From Nocardiopsis sp. CC223A (GTDB lineage Bacteria > Actinomycetota > Actinomycetes > Streptosporangiales > Streptosporangiaceae), in NCBI RefSeq assembly GCF_030766825.1, contig NZ_JASFDV010000027.1:1-64000 (forward strand): a stretch of DNA of 64,000 bases, in the 5' to 3' direction. The notes under the pieces are model-generated. The model was given only the letters and a program-made list of their open reading frames with translations. It had not been told where the DNA came from and did not search any database. Each line of letters starts with the position of its first letter. Position 1 is the stretch's first letter. Both the position numbers and the translations under genes were made by a program. Shown piece after piece: positions 1-11,842 of the stretch.

Positions 1-61
1 CACCGGATCGGTGCGCGGGCCCTTCGGACGTTGCGGGATACGGAAGGGGAAGGCGCCGCCG

Positions 62-823
62 TCAGACGCGGCGGGCGAGGAGGATGCTGATGTTGTCCTT
101 GCCGCCCGCCTCCATGGCGGCCTGCCACAGGGCGTGGACGGCGGCCTCGTCGCTGCCGGCCTCGGCGATCATCCGCTCCATCTCCTCCGGGAGCACCAGG
201 TCGGAGAGCCCGTCGCTGCACATCAGCCAGGCGCTGGGGTCGGCGGCGTCGTCGCGGCCCACGTGCGGGACCATGCTGCCGCCCGAGCTGCCGCCCAGGG
301 ACTGGGTGATGAAGTTGGTGGTGACGGGGCGGCCGTCCTCGGAGGGGGGCAGCGCCGGGGAGTCGTCCTCGGAGAGCTGCAACAGGCGGCGCCCGTCCAG
401 ACGGTAGGTGCGGGAGTCGCCGACGTTGAACCAGAAGTTGCCGTCGCTGTTGAGCAGCACGCCCGCGACGGTGGTCCCCATCCCGGCGAACTCCGTGTGC
501 TGGAGCGCGTGGTCCTTGATCTCCTCGTCGATGTTGCTCAGCAGCTGGGCGATCTCGTCCGGCCCGCCGAGCCGCGGCCCCATCTCCGCCATGCGGTGCA
601 CGGCGTGCTCGGAGGCGATCTCACCGGCCGCCTGACCGCCGATGCCGTCGGCGACCGCCAGGATGACGGGTTCGCTCACCGGCAGTACGCAGCGGACCGG
701 CGAGGTCATGTTCGCACTGGCGACGGTCAGGGCCCCCATGACGATGGCGTCCTCGTTGGCGGGACGGATAGCGCCCCGGTGCGTGAGGGCCGTGACGATG
801 ACTTCCCCACCAGCGACACCCAT
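62..823 (-). CDS. PP2C-family serine/threonine protein phosphatase
   Basis: A 253-residue metal-dependent PP2C-type phosphatase that would remove phosphate from Ser/Thr of target proteins in the cytoplasm. The motifs run in the usual order: an opening THRGAIRPANEDA segment, the metal-binding DGIGG near residue 60, GDSRTYRL in the middle, MCSDGLSD around residue 200 and GGKDNIS near the C-terminus. Length fits a stand-alone catalytic domain with no membrane segment. The ATG start is preceded by a strong GGAGGAAGG site. It is transcribed away from the glycosyltransferase at 1533, with a 0.7 kb gap between them. Its substrate is not visible here; actinobacterial relatives often oppose a Pkn kinase, but none lies in the window. 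Confidence 0.93.
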   Translation of the reverse strand: MGVAGGEVIVTALTHRGAIRPANEDAIVMGALTVASANMTSPVRCVLPVSEPVILAVADGIGGQAAGEIASEHAVHRMAEMGPRLGGPDEIAQLLSNIDEEIKDHALQHTEFAGMGTTVAGVLLNSDGNFWFNVGDSRTYRLDGRRLLQLSEDDSPALPPSEDGRPVTTNFITQSLGGSSGGSMVPHVGRDDAADPSAWLMCSDGLSDLVLPEEMERMIAEAGSDEAAVHALWQAAMEAGGKDNISILLARRV

Positions 824-1154
824 ACGCCCTTCCTCCCGTTTCGTCGGCCGTGGCCGCTGCCCGACACGTGCGCCGGACCCTTGGTCGAATCCCGTTCAAC
901 GTCTGGATTCTGCAACCGTACCGAGCCACTGCCGGGGTAGGTCAAAATCCGGGTACATCATGACGGAAAACACCCGGATATGCAGTTCCCGCACGGGATT
1001 CGAGTGCCGAAAGTGCTGCCCGGAGTACGTGTTGCTCCGCATTGACAGTAGCGGCCGCGACGGGTGTCCGGCAGGGTCCCCCGCACCCTGCTTTACGGGC
1101 GGTCCCGATCGGCCGGTTCCCGATGCCCGGCAGCGGTCGAAAACCCTCGTCCGG

Positions 1155-1183
1155 TTGTCCGGTGCGGCGGGGTCTGGCACAAT
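1155..1183 (+). promoter_or_regulatory. candidate vegetative promoter for the glycosyltransferase at 1533
   Basis: TTGTCC at 1155-1160 and CACAAT at 1178-1183 are separated by exactly 17 bases, a good match to the HrdB-type consensus. Initiation would fall near 1190, leaving an untranslated leader of about 340 nt before the GTG at 1533. This is a motif match only. Confidence 0.45.
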
Positions 1184-1342
1184 GACCGCGTTGGGTGTCT
1201 AAGACGCAGACACACACGACCACCACTGTGCATCCACAAGCGGTCACGCACGGTGGCGAACGGTATCTCTTCGAACAGGTCGTCTGGTGTGGTTCCCGTG
1301 CGTCTGCCCTTCTCCTTCCCCCCTCTTCTCCTCCTTCCCTGC

Positions 1343-1363
1343 AACGGGTGTCGTGCACCCGTT
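1343..1363 (+). promoter_or_regulatory. leader hairpin upstream of the glycosyltransferase
   Basis: The arms AACGGGTG (1343-1350) and CACCCGTT (1356-1363) pair perfectly around the loop TCGTG. It lies in the predicted long leader and has no T-run, so it is more likely a regulatory or stability structure than a simple terminator. Confidence 0.3.
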
Positions 1364-1532
1364 CCCCGGGCCGTCGCGCATCCACCGCCGGACGCCCTCC
1401 TTCGGCGCGTCCGCCGACGGTGAGCCGACCGCCCTCTCGAAACCATCCGTCCGCCCGGAGGACTCCGACCCCGTTCCGGAGTCCCTCGGGCACCCCAACG
1501 GGCACCCGCTCGTGCCCTAGGAGCTCAGCCTC

Positions 1533-2807
1533 GTGAAGATCGCGATGATCGCCGAACACGCCAACCCCCTGCCCGCCCACCGGGGCGAACCGGCCTGCCC
1601 CGCGAGCCTGCACCTGTGCGCCCTCTCCCGCCAACTGGCCAAACGCGGCCACAAGGTCACCGTCTACGTCCGCCGCAGCGACCCGGAGCAGCCCGAGGGG
1701 CGCACCCGGATGGCGCGCGGCGTCTCCGTGACCCACCTCGACGCGGGCCCGGCCAGGCCGCTGGACGGGCAGGAGCACGCCGAGCACACCGGCGCGTTCG
1801 GAACCGCCCTCGCCGCCGTCCTCGACGAGGACCGCCCCGACGTCCTGCACGCCATCGGCTGGACCAGCGGTCTGGCCGCCCTGCACGCCCAGGCGCACAG
1901 CGAGCGCGACCAGAGCTCGATCCCCCTGGTGCAGACCTTCCACTCCCTCAACGCCGGCGAGCAGCGCTCCGGGCTGGACAGCGACCCCCAGCGCGCCCGC
2001 ATGGAGTCCATCCTGGCGTCCCGCGCCGACCGGGTCCTGGTCGGCTCCACCGACCAGCAGAACGAGCTGGCGCGCCTGGGCGTGCCCCGGCACCACGTGA
2101 GCGTCGTGCCGTTCGGCGTGGACACCGACCACTTCACCGTGGAGGGCGGCACCTCCTCCGAGCACTGGCGGTCCTCCCGGGGCGAGCGCCCCCGCCTGGT
2201 CGCGGTCACCTCCCCGGACCGCGTCGGCGGCGCCGAGCGCCTCGTGGAGTCCCTGCTGCGGCTCCCCGAGGCCGAGCTGCTGCTGATCTCCGCCGCCTCC
2301 CACAGCAACGTCTCCCTCGACGAGAACGCCCGCCGGCTGGAGATCCGGGCCAAGGAGGCGGGCGTCGACGACCGCCTGCACCTGGTCGGCCCGGTGGAAC
2401 GCAAGGAACTCCCCCGACTGCTGCGTTCGGCGGACGTGTACGTGTCCGCCTCCTCCTACGACCCCTACGGAGGGGCCGTGCTGGAGGCCATGGCGTGCGG
2501 CCTGCCCGTGGTGGCCACCGCGACCGGCGCCGTCCCCGGGGCGGTCCTGCACCGCACCAGCGGCGTGCTGATGCGGTTCGGCCACCCCGACGAGGTCGCC
2601 CGGTCCGTGCGCTCGGTGCTCGGCACTCCCACCATGAGCACCGCGTACGGCATCGCCGCGGTGGACCGAGCCCGTTCCCGGTTCACCTGGCAACGGATCG
2701 CGATCGAGACCGAGATCGCCTACGACCGCGCCCGGCCCCGCCCCGCCGAGCGCGACGAACTCGACGAGGAAGCGGACGGCCTGGTGCTGTCCGCAGCCGC
2801 GCACTGA
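1533..2807 (+). CDS. glycosyltransferase family 4 protein
   Basis: A 424-residue GT-B fold retaining glycosyltransferase. The N-terminal Rossmann domain begins KIAMIAEHANPLP and carries the acceptor side. The C-terminal half has the GT4 donor-site motif DPYGGAVLEAMACGLPVV near residue 312, which provides the spaced glutamates that bind the sugar nucleotide. The GTG start follows TAGGAG at a suitable distance. No signal peptide or membrane segment is seen, so it should act at the cytoplasmic membrane face. Neighbours do not reveal the sugar or acceptor. A stable hairpin at 2843-2872 follows the stop. Confidence 0.88.
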   Translation: MKIAMIAEHANPLPAHRGEPACPASLHLCALSRQLAKRGHKVTVYVRRSDPEQPEGRTRMARGVSVTHLDAGPARPLDGQEHAEHTGAFGTALAAVLDEDRPDVLHAIGWTSGLAALHAQAHSERDQSSIPLVQTFHSLNAGEQRSGLDSDPQRARMESILASRADRVLVGSTDQQNELARLGVPRHHVSVVPFGVDTDHFTVEGGTSSEHWRSSRGERPRLVAVTSPDRVGGAERLVESLLRLPEAELLLISAASHSNVSLDENARRLEIRAKEAGVDDRLHLVGPVERKELPRLLRSADVYVSASSYDPYGGAVLEAMACGLPVVATATGAVPGAVLHRTSGVLMRFGHPDEVARSVRSVLGTPTMSTAYGIAAVDRARSRFTWQRIAIETEIAYDRARPRPAERDELDEEADGLVLSAAAH

Positions 2808-2842
2808 CCCTCGTGGCCCGCCTCGCTCCGCGTCCGCGTTAC

Positions 2843-2872
2843 CGGCCCCCCGGTGTCCTCGCCGGGGGGCCG
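2843..2872 (+). terminator. intrinsic-type terminator hairpin after the glycosyltransferase
   Basis: The arms CGGCCCCCCGG and CCGGGGGGCCG form a perfect 11-bp stem with an 8-nt loop, 36 bases after the stop. There is no T-run, as is common in actinomycetes. Confidence 0.5.
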
Positions 2873-2943
2873 CAGCGGGTACATCTCGGACGGCGGTTCC
2901 CGCGCCCGGGCACCGTGACCCCCGACCCGCCGACCACGGATCC

Positions 2944-3900
2944 ATGACCTTCGAACACCAGGGCCTCCTCTTCCGCCGCGACCGGTGGTTCCGCGAGACG
3001 GTGGCCGGCCTGCTCCGCTCCGCCGGGGACGCCCGCACCGTCCTCGCCGTCTCCGGTGTGCGCGTCGCCGGGCTGCTGTCCGCGCTGCCGGAGGACGCCC
3101 GCGCCCGCGTGCGCACCGTGGACCGCACCCGTTTGTACGCCTCCCCCGGGCTCGCCCTGGCGGCGCTGCACCGGCTGGCGTCGGCGCACCCGGACGGCGT
3201 CCTCGTCATCACCGAGCCCCCGGCCGTCCACGGGACCCTGGAGACCCGCGAGTGGCGGCGCTGGGAGTCGGTGCTGTGCACGGCCCTGGCCCCCGCACGG
3301 ATGCGCCTGGTGTGCGCGCACGACGAGCGCTCGCTGTCGCCCCGGGACCGGGCCGCGGCGCTCGCGACCCACCCGGTGCTCATCGGCGCCGACGGGCCGT
3401 ACCCGAACCCGTCCTACCAGGGGACCGCCGCGTTCGGCGCACGGACGCGCGCCCCCGAGCCGCTCCCGGTCCACGGGGCCGTCCACCGGTTGGACATCGG
3501 CCCGTCGCTGCCGCGGCTGCGCCGGGAGCTGGCCGCGCTGGGCGAGGCCGAGGGTATGGACGCCGACCAGGTGGAGCGCCTGGTGACGGCGGTCAACGAA
3601 CTGGCCGCGAACGTGCTGGAGCACGGGGCGGGCAAGGGCGGCGTGCGGGTGTGGCGCACCGGCGACCGCTGGGTGTGCGACGTGTCCGACGAGCGCGGCG
3701 GGCCGATCGACCCGCTGACCGGGTACCGGCCCTCCGACGGGCTGCGGCCCCGGGGGTACGGGCTGTGGATCACCCGGCAGATCTGCGACTTCCTGGAGAT
3801 CACCGGCGGCGGCGAGGGGTCGTCGGTGCGCCTGCACTTCCTGGACCGCCGCGCGGAGGACGCCGCGCTCGACGAGGGCCGGCACCTGAGCCCCTGGTAG
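2944..3900 (+). CDS. MEDS-domain sensor with RsbW-like ATPase domain
   Basis: A 318-residue protein of the sort found in actinobacterial partner-switching networks. The first 180 residues resemble the MEDS (DcmR-like) sensory domain, with FEHQGLLFRRDRWF at the start. The C-terminal third is a GHKL ATPase of anti-sigma type: the N-box is RLVTAVNELAANVLEHG and the later box is RGYGLWITRQICD. It is predicted cytoplasmic. The STAS antagonist encoded convergently just 3 bases away (3904-4254) is an obvious candidate partner for phosphorylation. Pairing is inferred from position, and no sigma factor gene is nearby. Confidence 0.82.
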   Translation: MTFEHQGLLFRRDRWFRETVAGLLRSAGDARTVLAVSGVRVAGLLSALPEDARARVRTVDRTRLYASPGLALAALHRLASAHPDGVLVITEPPAVHGTLETREWRRWESVLCTALAPARMRLVCAHDERSLSPRDRAAALATHPVLIGADGPYPNPSYQGTAAFGARTRAPEPLPVHGAVHRLDIGPSLPRLRRELAALGEAEGMDADQVERLVTAVNELAANVLEHGAGKGGVRVWRTGDRWVCDVSDERGGPIDPLTGYRPSDGLRPRGYGLWITRQICDFLEITGGGEGSSVRLHFLDRRAEDAALDEGRHLSPW

Positions 3901-3903
3901 CCC

Positions 3904-4254
3904 TCAGTCCCCGAGACCCTCGACGGCCCCGTCCACGGTCTCGATGATCGGGATGACCTGGTCGATCCCGGCGATCATGAACAGCCGCATCACCTGGCGC
4001 TGCGGCTCGGCGACCACCAGGCCCACGCCCAGGTCGCGGGCGTGCCGGTAGGCGGCGACCAGGACGCCGATGCACCGGGAGTCGCAGAACCCGACCTTGG
4101 TGAGGTCGACGACCACGCCGTGCGGCGGCTCCGGCGACAGGATCCCGTCCAGTGCCTCGGCGAGTGCGGGCGAGGTCACCGCGTCCATCTCCCCCACGGG
4201 GGTCACGACGACGATCCCGCCCTCGCGACGGATCGAGATGTCTGATGACGTCAC
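3904..4254 (-). CDS. STAS-domain anti-sigma factor antagonist
   Basis: A single STAS domain of 116 residues in the size range of RsbV and SpoIIAA. It begins DISIRREGGIVVVTPVGEMDAV, and the conserved DLTKVGFCDSRCIGVLV stretch places the phosphorylatable serine at residue 59. In this family an RsbW-type kinase phosphorylates that serine and a PP2C-type phosphatase removes it. I place the start at the GTG at 4254, because AAGGAG sits 8 bases upstream; the GTG at 4263 would directly abut that site. It is convergent with the MEDS/ATPase gene. Confidence 0.85.
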   Translation of the reverse strand: MTSSDISIRREGGIVVVTPVGEMDAVTSPALAEALDGILSPEPPHGVVVDLTKVGFCDSRCIGVLVAAYRHARDLGVGLVVAEPQRQVMRLFMIAGIDQVIPIIETVDGAVEGLGD

Positions 4255-4362
4255 GCTCGCCACTCCTTGCCGCCGTCGGATCGGCCGGTCACGGCATCCG
4301 GCCCCTGCCCATCATGGCGTCTTTCGATCACGCTCGGGACTCGCCCGCCGGCCTCCACCCCG

Positions 4363-5124
4363 TCAGCCCCCGCCCTCGGAGGGCTTGGGTCCCGCGTTCT
4401 CGGCGACGAGGTCGCGGGCGACGTCCACGACCCGTTTGCGGTTGCGCTGGGCGACCTCGCGCAGCGCCGCGAAGGCGGTGTCGGCGTCACAGCCCCGGGC
4501 GTGCATGATGATGCCCTTGGCCTGGTCGATGACGGTGCGCGCGGACATGGCGCGGCGCATGTGCGCGCTCTGGCGGGCCTCGTCGGTGCGCCGCCCCACG
4601 TTGACCAGCGACGCCGCGGCGTGTTCGGCGAGCAGCGCGGTCAGCGGGGCGACCACGCCCTCGTCGAAGGCGTCCGGGCGCACGGAATGCACCCCGAACG
4701 TGACCACCCGGTCCGCGTCGGCGCCGTCACCGGGCAGCGGGCTGGGCAGGGTGAGGGAGGAGCGGTCCCCGCACTGCACGGCCATGCTGGTGTAGCGCGG
4801 CCAGCGGTGGGACTCGCGCAGCACGTCGCCCACCCGGACCTGGCGCATCTCGCGCACCGCCTCCACGGCCGGGCCCTGGTCGGTGGTGTACTGGTGCTCG
4901 AAGGCGGCGGCCAGGTCGGCGTGGGAGGCGCCGTAGTCGGCCACGACGTGGCGCACCGAGCCGTCGGGGCCCACCACCTCCCGCCAGACCACCACGAGCG
5001 CGGCCGAGCACCCCGGCACGCCGAGCGCGGCGGCCCGGCCCATCTGGTCCAGGGCGCGTTCGAGGGTGGTGCCCTCGCTGTGCCCCAGCGCGCCGATGTC
5101 GCGGGCCAGGCGCTCGATCCACAC
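4363..5124 (-). CDS. GAF-like/ANTAR-domain RNA-binding antiterminator
   Basis: A 253-residue protein ending in an ANTAR domain (about residues 185-240): the stretch SARTVIDQAKGIIMHARGCD followed by AFAALREVAQ contains the three-helix RNA-binding core. ANTAR proteins act as antiterminators on paired RNA hairpins. The N-terminal 160 residues look like a GAF-type sensor. The frame is open for 28 codons upstream, but the GTG at 5124 has a textbook AAGGAGG 7 bases upstream and is chosen. It is divergent from the PAS/GAF gene at 5238, with a 113-bp shared promoter region. Its RNA target is not evident here. Confidence 0.83.
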   Translation of the reverse strand: MWIERLARDIGALGHSEGTTLERALDQMGRAAALGVPGCSAALVVVWREVVGPDGSVRHVVADYGASHADLAAAFEHQYTTDQGPAVEAVREMRQVRVGDVLRESHRWPRYTSMAVQCGDRSSLTLPSPLPGDGADADRVVTFGVHSVRPDAFDEGVVAPLTALLAEHAAASLVNVGRRTDEARQSAHMRRAMSARTVIDQAKGIIMHARGCDADTAFAALREVAQRNRKRVVDVARDLVAENAGPKPSEGGG

Positions 5125-5237
5125 GATCCGGCCTCCTTGCCTCTTCCAGGACCACGTTAGCCCCGTGCCGCCGCAGGGGGGCACATCCGTTAGCGTCGTG
5201 ATGGTCATGGCCGACCGCGACGACGGGGAGTGCCCGC

Positions 5238-6398
5238 GTGCACCTGGCGGAGCTGCAACGAGAGATCACCGCTCTGGGCGAGCGCATCGCGGCCCTGCGC
5301 GATACGCACACCATGTACCCGGACGACGGGCAGAGCACGGCCGAGGCCGCGCTCGCCGAGCTGGAGTACGCCGAACGCCTGCTCGGCGAGGCCGGTTCGC
5401 AGCTGGCACAGGCGCACGCCGACCCGCCCGAGCAGCGCCGCCAGGGCGACGACGGCGACCGGGCGCTGCTACGGGCCATGTTCACCGAGTTGAGCGTGCC
5501 GGTGGTGCTGCTCGACCACGAGGGGTACATCCGGCGGATCAACAACGTCGGCGCGGCCCGGCTGGGCAGCGGTCCCGGCTACCTGACCGGCAAGCCGTTC
5601 GTGCACTTCGTGGACCTGCGGCGGCGGGCGGCGATGCGGTCGTGGCTGGCGGCGGTGGTGCGCGGGGACGGCGACGCCGACCTGGAGTCCCGGCTGGCCC
5701 AGCGCGGCTGGGCCGAGGACGTGCACCTGACCCTGACCCGGGTGGAGCTGCCCACCGAGCCGAACCCGCTGGTGCTGGTGGCGATGTCGCCGCCGATGAA
5801 CGGCGGCGAGGAGGAGGGCCCCGCTCCGCTGGAGACGGAGGTGGAGGACCAGGTGGTGGTGCTGGCCGCCCGCCGGCTGGACGTGCTCACCCGGATGACC
5901 CGGCTGCTGCTGCGCTCGGCCGGTCCGGGCGGGGCCGGGAAGCCGTTGGCGCTGACCGACGCCGCCGGGCTGCTCGCCGACTCCTACGCCGACTGGGTGA
6001 TCGTGGACGTGTGCGATCTGCCGGATCCGCGGGCGGCGCGCCGCGCCGTGGTGGCCGGTCCGCCCGACGCGACCGGCGAACAGCGCGAGGAGGTGTCCGG
6101 GGCGGCGCCCGAGGACGCCGACATCCCCGGCGAGGTGCTGGGCCGGGGCCAGTCGCTGCTGTTCCCGCTGATCGAGGAGGAGGGCGTGCTGGGCCGCGCC
6201 TCCTCCGGGGCGCCGCTGCTGTCGGTGCTCGGCGCCGGTTCGCTGCTGTCGGTGCCGCTGCGCGGCAGCCGGGGCGTGCGCGGGGCGCTCACCCTGATCC
6301 GGCGCAGCAACCGGGGCAGCTTCCGTCTGGCCGACCTGGGCCTCATCGAGGAGATCGGCGAGCACATCGGCCTGGCCCTCCCGCCCCGCCCGGAGTAG
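5238..6398 (+). CDS. PAS/GAF-domain sensory protein
   Basis: A 386-residue cytoplasmic sensor without an output domain. An N-terminal helical stretch (residues 1-75, possible coiled coil) leads into a PAS fold at about 78-190, recognisable from LSVPVVLLDHEGYIRRIN. A GAF-like domain covers about 215-380 and ends LRGSRGVRGALTLIRRSN, then ADLGLIEEIGEHIGLAL. There is no HisKA, HATPase or PP2C module, so it probably modulates a partner such as the neighbouring ANTAR or kinase proteins. The GTG start follows GGGGAG. The 3' flank carries a tandem duplication (6467-6715). Confidence 0.75.
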   Translation: MHLAELQREITALGERIAALRDTHTMYPDDGQSTAEAALAELEYAERLLGEAGSQLAQAHADPPEQRRQGDDGDRALLRAMFTELSVPVVLLDHEGYIRRINNVGAARLGSGPGYLTGKPFVHFVDLRRRAAMRSWLAAVVRGDGDADLESRLAQRGWAEDVHLTLTRVELPTEPNPLVLVAMSPPMNGGEEEGPAPLETEVEDQVVVLAARRLDVLTRMTRLLLRSAGPGGAGKPLALTDAAGLLADSYADWVIVDVCDLPDPRAARRAVVAGPPDATGEQREEVSGAAPEDADIPGEVLGRGQSLLFPLIEEEGVLGRASSGAPLLSVLGAGSLLSVPLRGSRGVRGALTLIRRSNRGSFRLADLGLIEEIGEHIGLALPPRPE

Positions 6399-6440
6399 CC
6401 GTGCCCGCTCGGGCCCGCCGCTTCGCCCGCCACCGCCCGC

Positions 6441-6480
6441 CCGTCACCCACCACCACCCTCAACGGACGGCCTACGGCCC
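6441..6480. repeat. dispersed 40-bp intergenic repeat, copy 1
   Basis: A segment built around CCACCACCCTCAACGGACGG and CCTACGGCC recurs with three or four changes at about 52991-53031. Both copies lie just after a rightward gene in a gap between convergent genes. The core GGCCTACGGCC can fold weakly. Function unknown. Confidence 0.5.
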
Positions 6481-6715
6481 GGGGTCTCCCCGCTCACGGA
6501 CGACCTACCGGTACAGGCCTCTCCTCGGAGGCCATCACCCCGGCCCTCCAGAACCCCGCCGGCGCCCCCGCAGGATCACTCCTCGGGACCACGAACGGCC
6601 TACGGCCCCGGACCTCCCCGCTCACGGACGGCCTACGGGTACGGGCCTCTCCCCGGAGGCCATCACTCCGGCCCTCCAGAACCCCACAGGCGCCCCCGCA
6701 GGATCACTCCTCGGG
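6467..6715. repeat. imperfect tandem duplication, 128-bp unit
   Basis: 6467-6587 and 6595-6715 are near-identical at a constant 128-base offset; both start ACGGCCTACGGCCC and end GGATCACTCCTCGGG. The right copy contains the stop and last codons of the response regulator ending at 6704, so the left copy is a duplicated gene end. The gap 6399-6703 holds nothing else that I recognise. Confidence 0.8.
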
Positions 6716-7350
6716 GCCGTGGAGGGTGTCGATGAGGGTGGACAGGCGGGAGAACGCGCGGTCCACCCGGCGCACCCCGTCCACCAGCGGCTGGTCGGCG
6801 TCCTGGTAGTCGTCGACGATGCGGCGGCGCAGCTCGGCCAGTTCCGCCTGCACCTGCCCGGAGTGCTGGGCGAGCTGCTCGGCCAGGACCTTGCCGGGCT
6901 CGCCGGTCTCCTGGCCCAGGTCGCGCTGGAGGGCGCGGGCCTGCTCGCGCATCTGTGCCTTGAGCTGGTGCAGCTCGACGAACACCTCCACCTTGGAGCG
7001 CAGCACCCACGGGTCGAACGGCTTGAGCAGGAAGTCCACCGCGCGCGAGGCGTAACCGCGGAAGACCTGGTGCCGGTCGATCTCCTGGGCGGTCAGGAAG
7101 ATGATCGGCACGTCCTTGGTCTTCTCGCGCTGCTTGATGTGCGCGGCCGTCTCGAAACCGTCCATCCCCGGCATGACCACGTCCAGCAGGATGACCGCGA
7201 AATCCGTGCCCAGCAGGTGCTTGAGCGCCTCCTCGCCGGAGCCGGCGCGGATCAGGTTCTGGTCCAGGGACGTGAGGGCCGCCTCCAGCGCGATGAGGTT
7301 CTCGTCGCGGTCGTCCACGAGGAGGATGTTGGCCTTCTGGGTCACGGCGG

Positions 7351-7354
<4 letters not shown>
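6704..7354 (-). CDS. response regulator, OsaB-like
   Basis: A 216-residue response regulator with an N-terminal receiver domain and no DNA-binding domain. The phospho-acceptor is D58 in VILLDVVMPGMDG, with the acidic pair at D14-D15, the conserved threonine in FLTA and K in LLKPFD. Residues 125-215 are predicted helical, possibly coiled coil (VELHQLKAQMREQARALQRD). The GTG start overlaps the stop of the upstream hybrid kinase by 4 bases (GTGA), so the two are translationally coupled. The order matches osaA-osaB of Streptomyces, where OsaB is needed for osmoadaptation; that assignment is by architecture and context. Confidence 0.85.
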
Positions 7355-11739
<4,385 letters not shown>

Positions 11740-11842
11740 CGAACCCCTCCTCCGTGACCCTGGATTCGGCCACCATCGGACTGTGAGCGGACGTATCGAC
11801 TTACACTAACCGCCCGCGCCGACCCGCACAGGAGGGTTCACG
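11740..11842. promoter_or_regulatory. divergent promoter region between the hybrid kinase and OsaC-like genes
   Basis: A 103-bp gap serves two divergent starts. Both sides have good ribosome sites: GGAGG before the kinase ATG and CAGGAGGG at 11829-11836 before 11843. The relatively A/T-rich stretch ATCGACTTACACTAACC at 11792-11808 is the likely promoter core. I cannot assign boxes confidently. Confidence 0.4.

Larger units (their letters stand above)
824..1532. other. 709-bp divergent intergenic region
   Basis: I see no convincing gene here. It separates the leftward phosphatase from the rightward glycosyltransferase. It holds a good vegetative promoter match near 1155-1183 pointing right, a perfect 8-bp-arm hairpin at 1343-1363, and a pyrimidine-rich stretch around 1308-1345. 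A weaker leftward promoter candidate has TTGACC on the minus strand (plus 940-945) and TACGGT at about plus 915-920, but its 19-bp spacer is long. Apparent reading frames are shadows of high G+C sequence. Confidence 0.5.
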
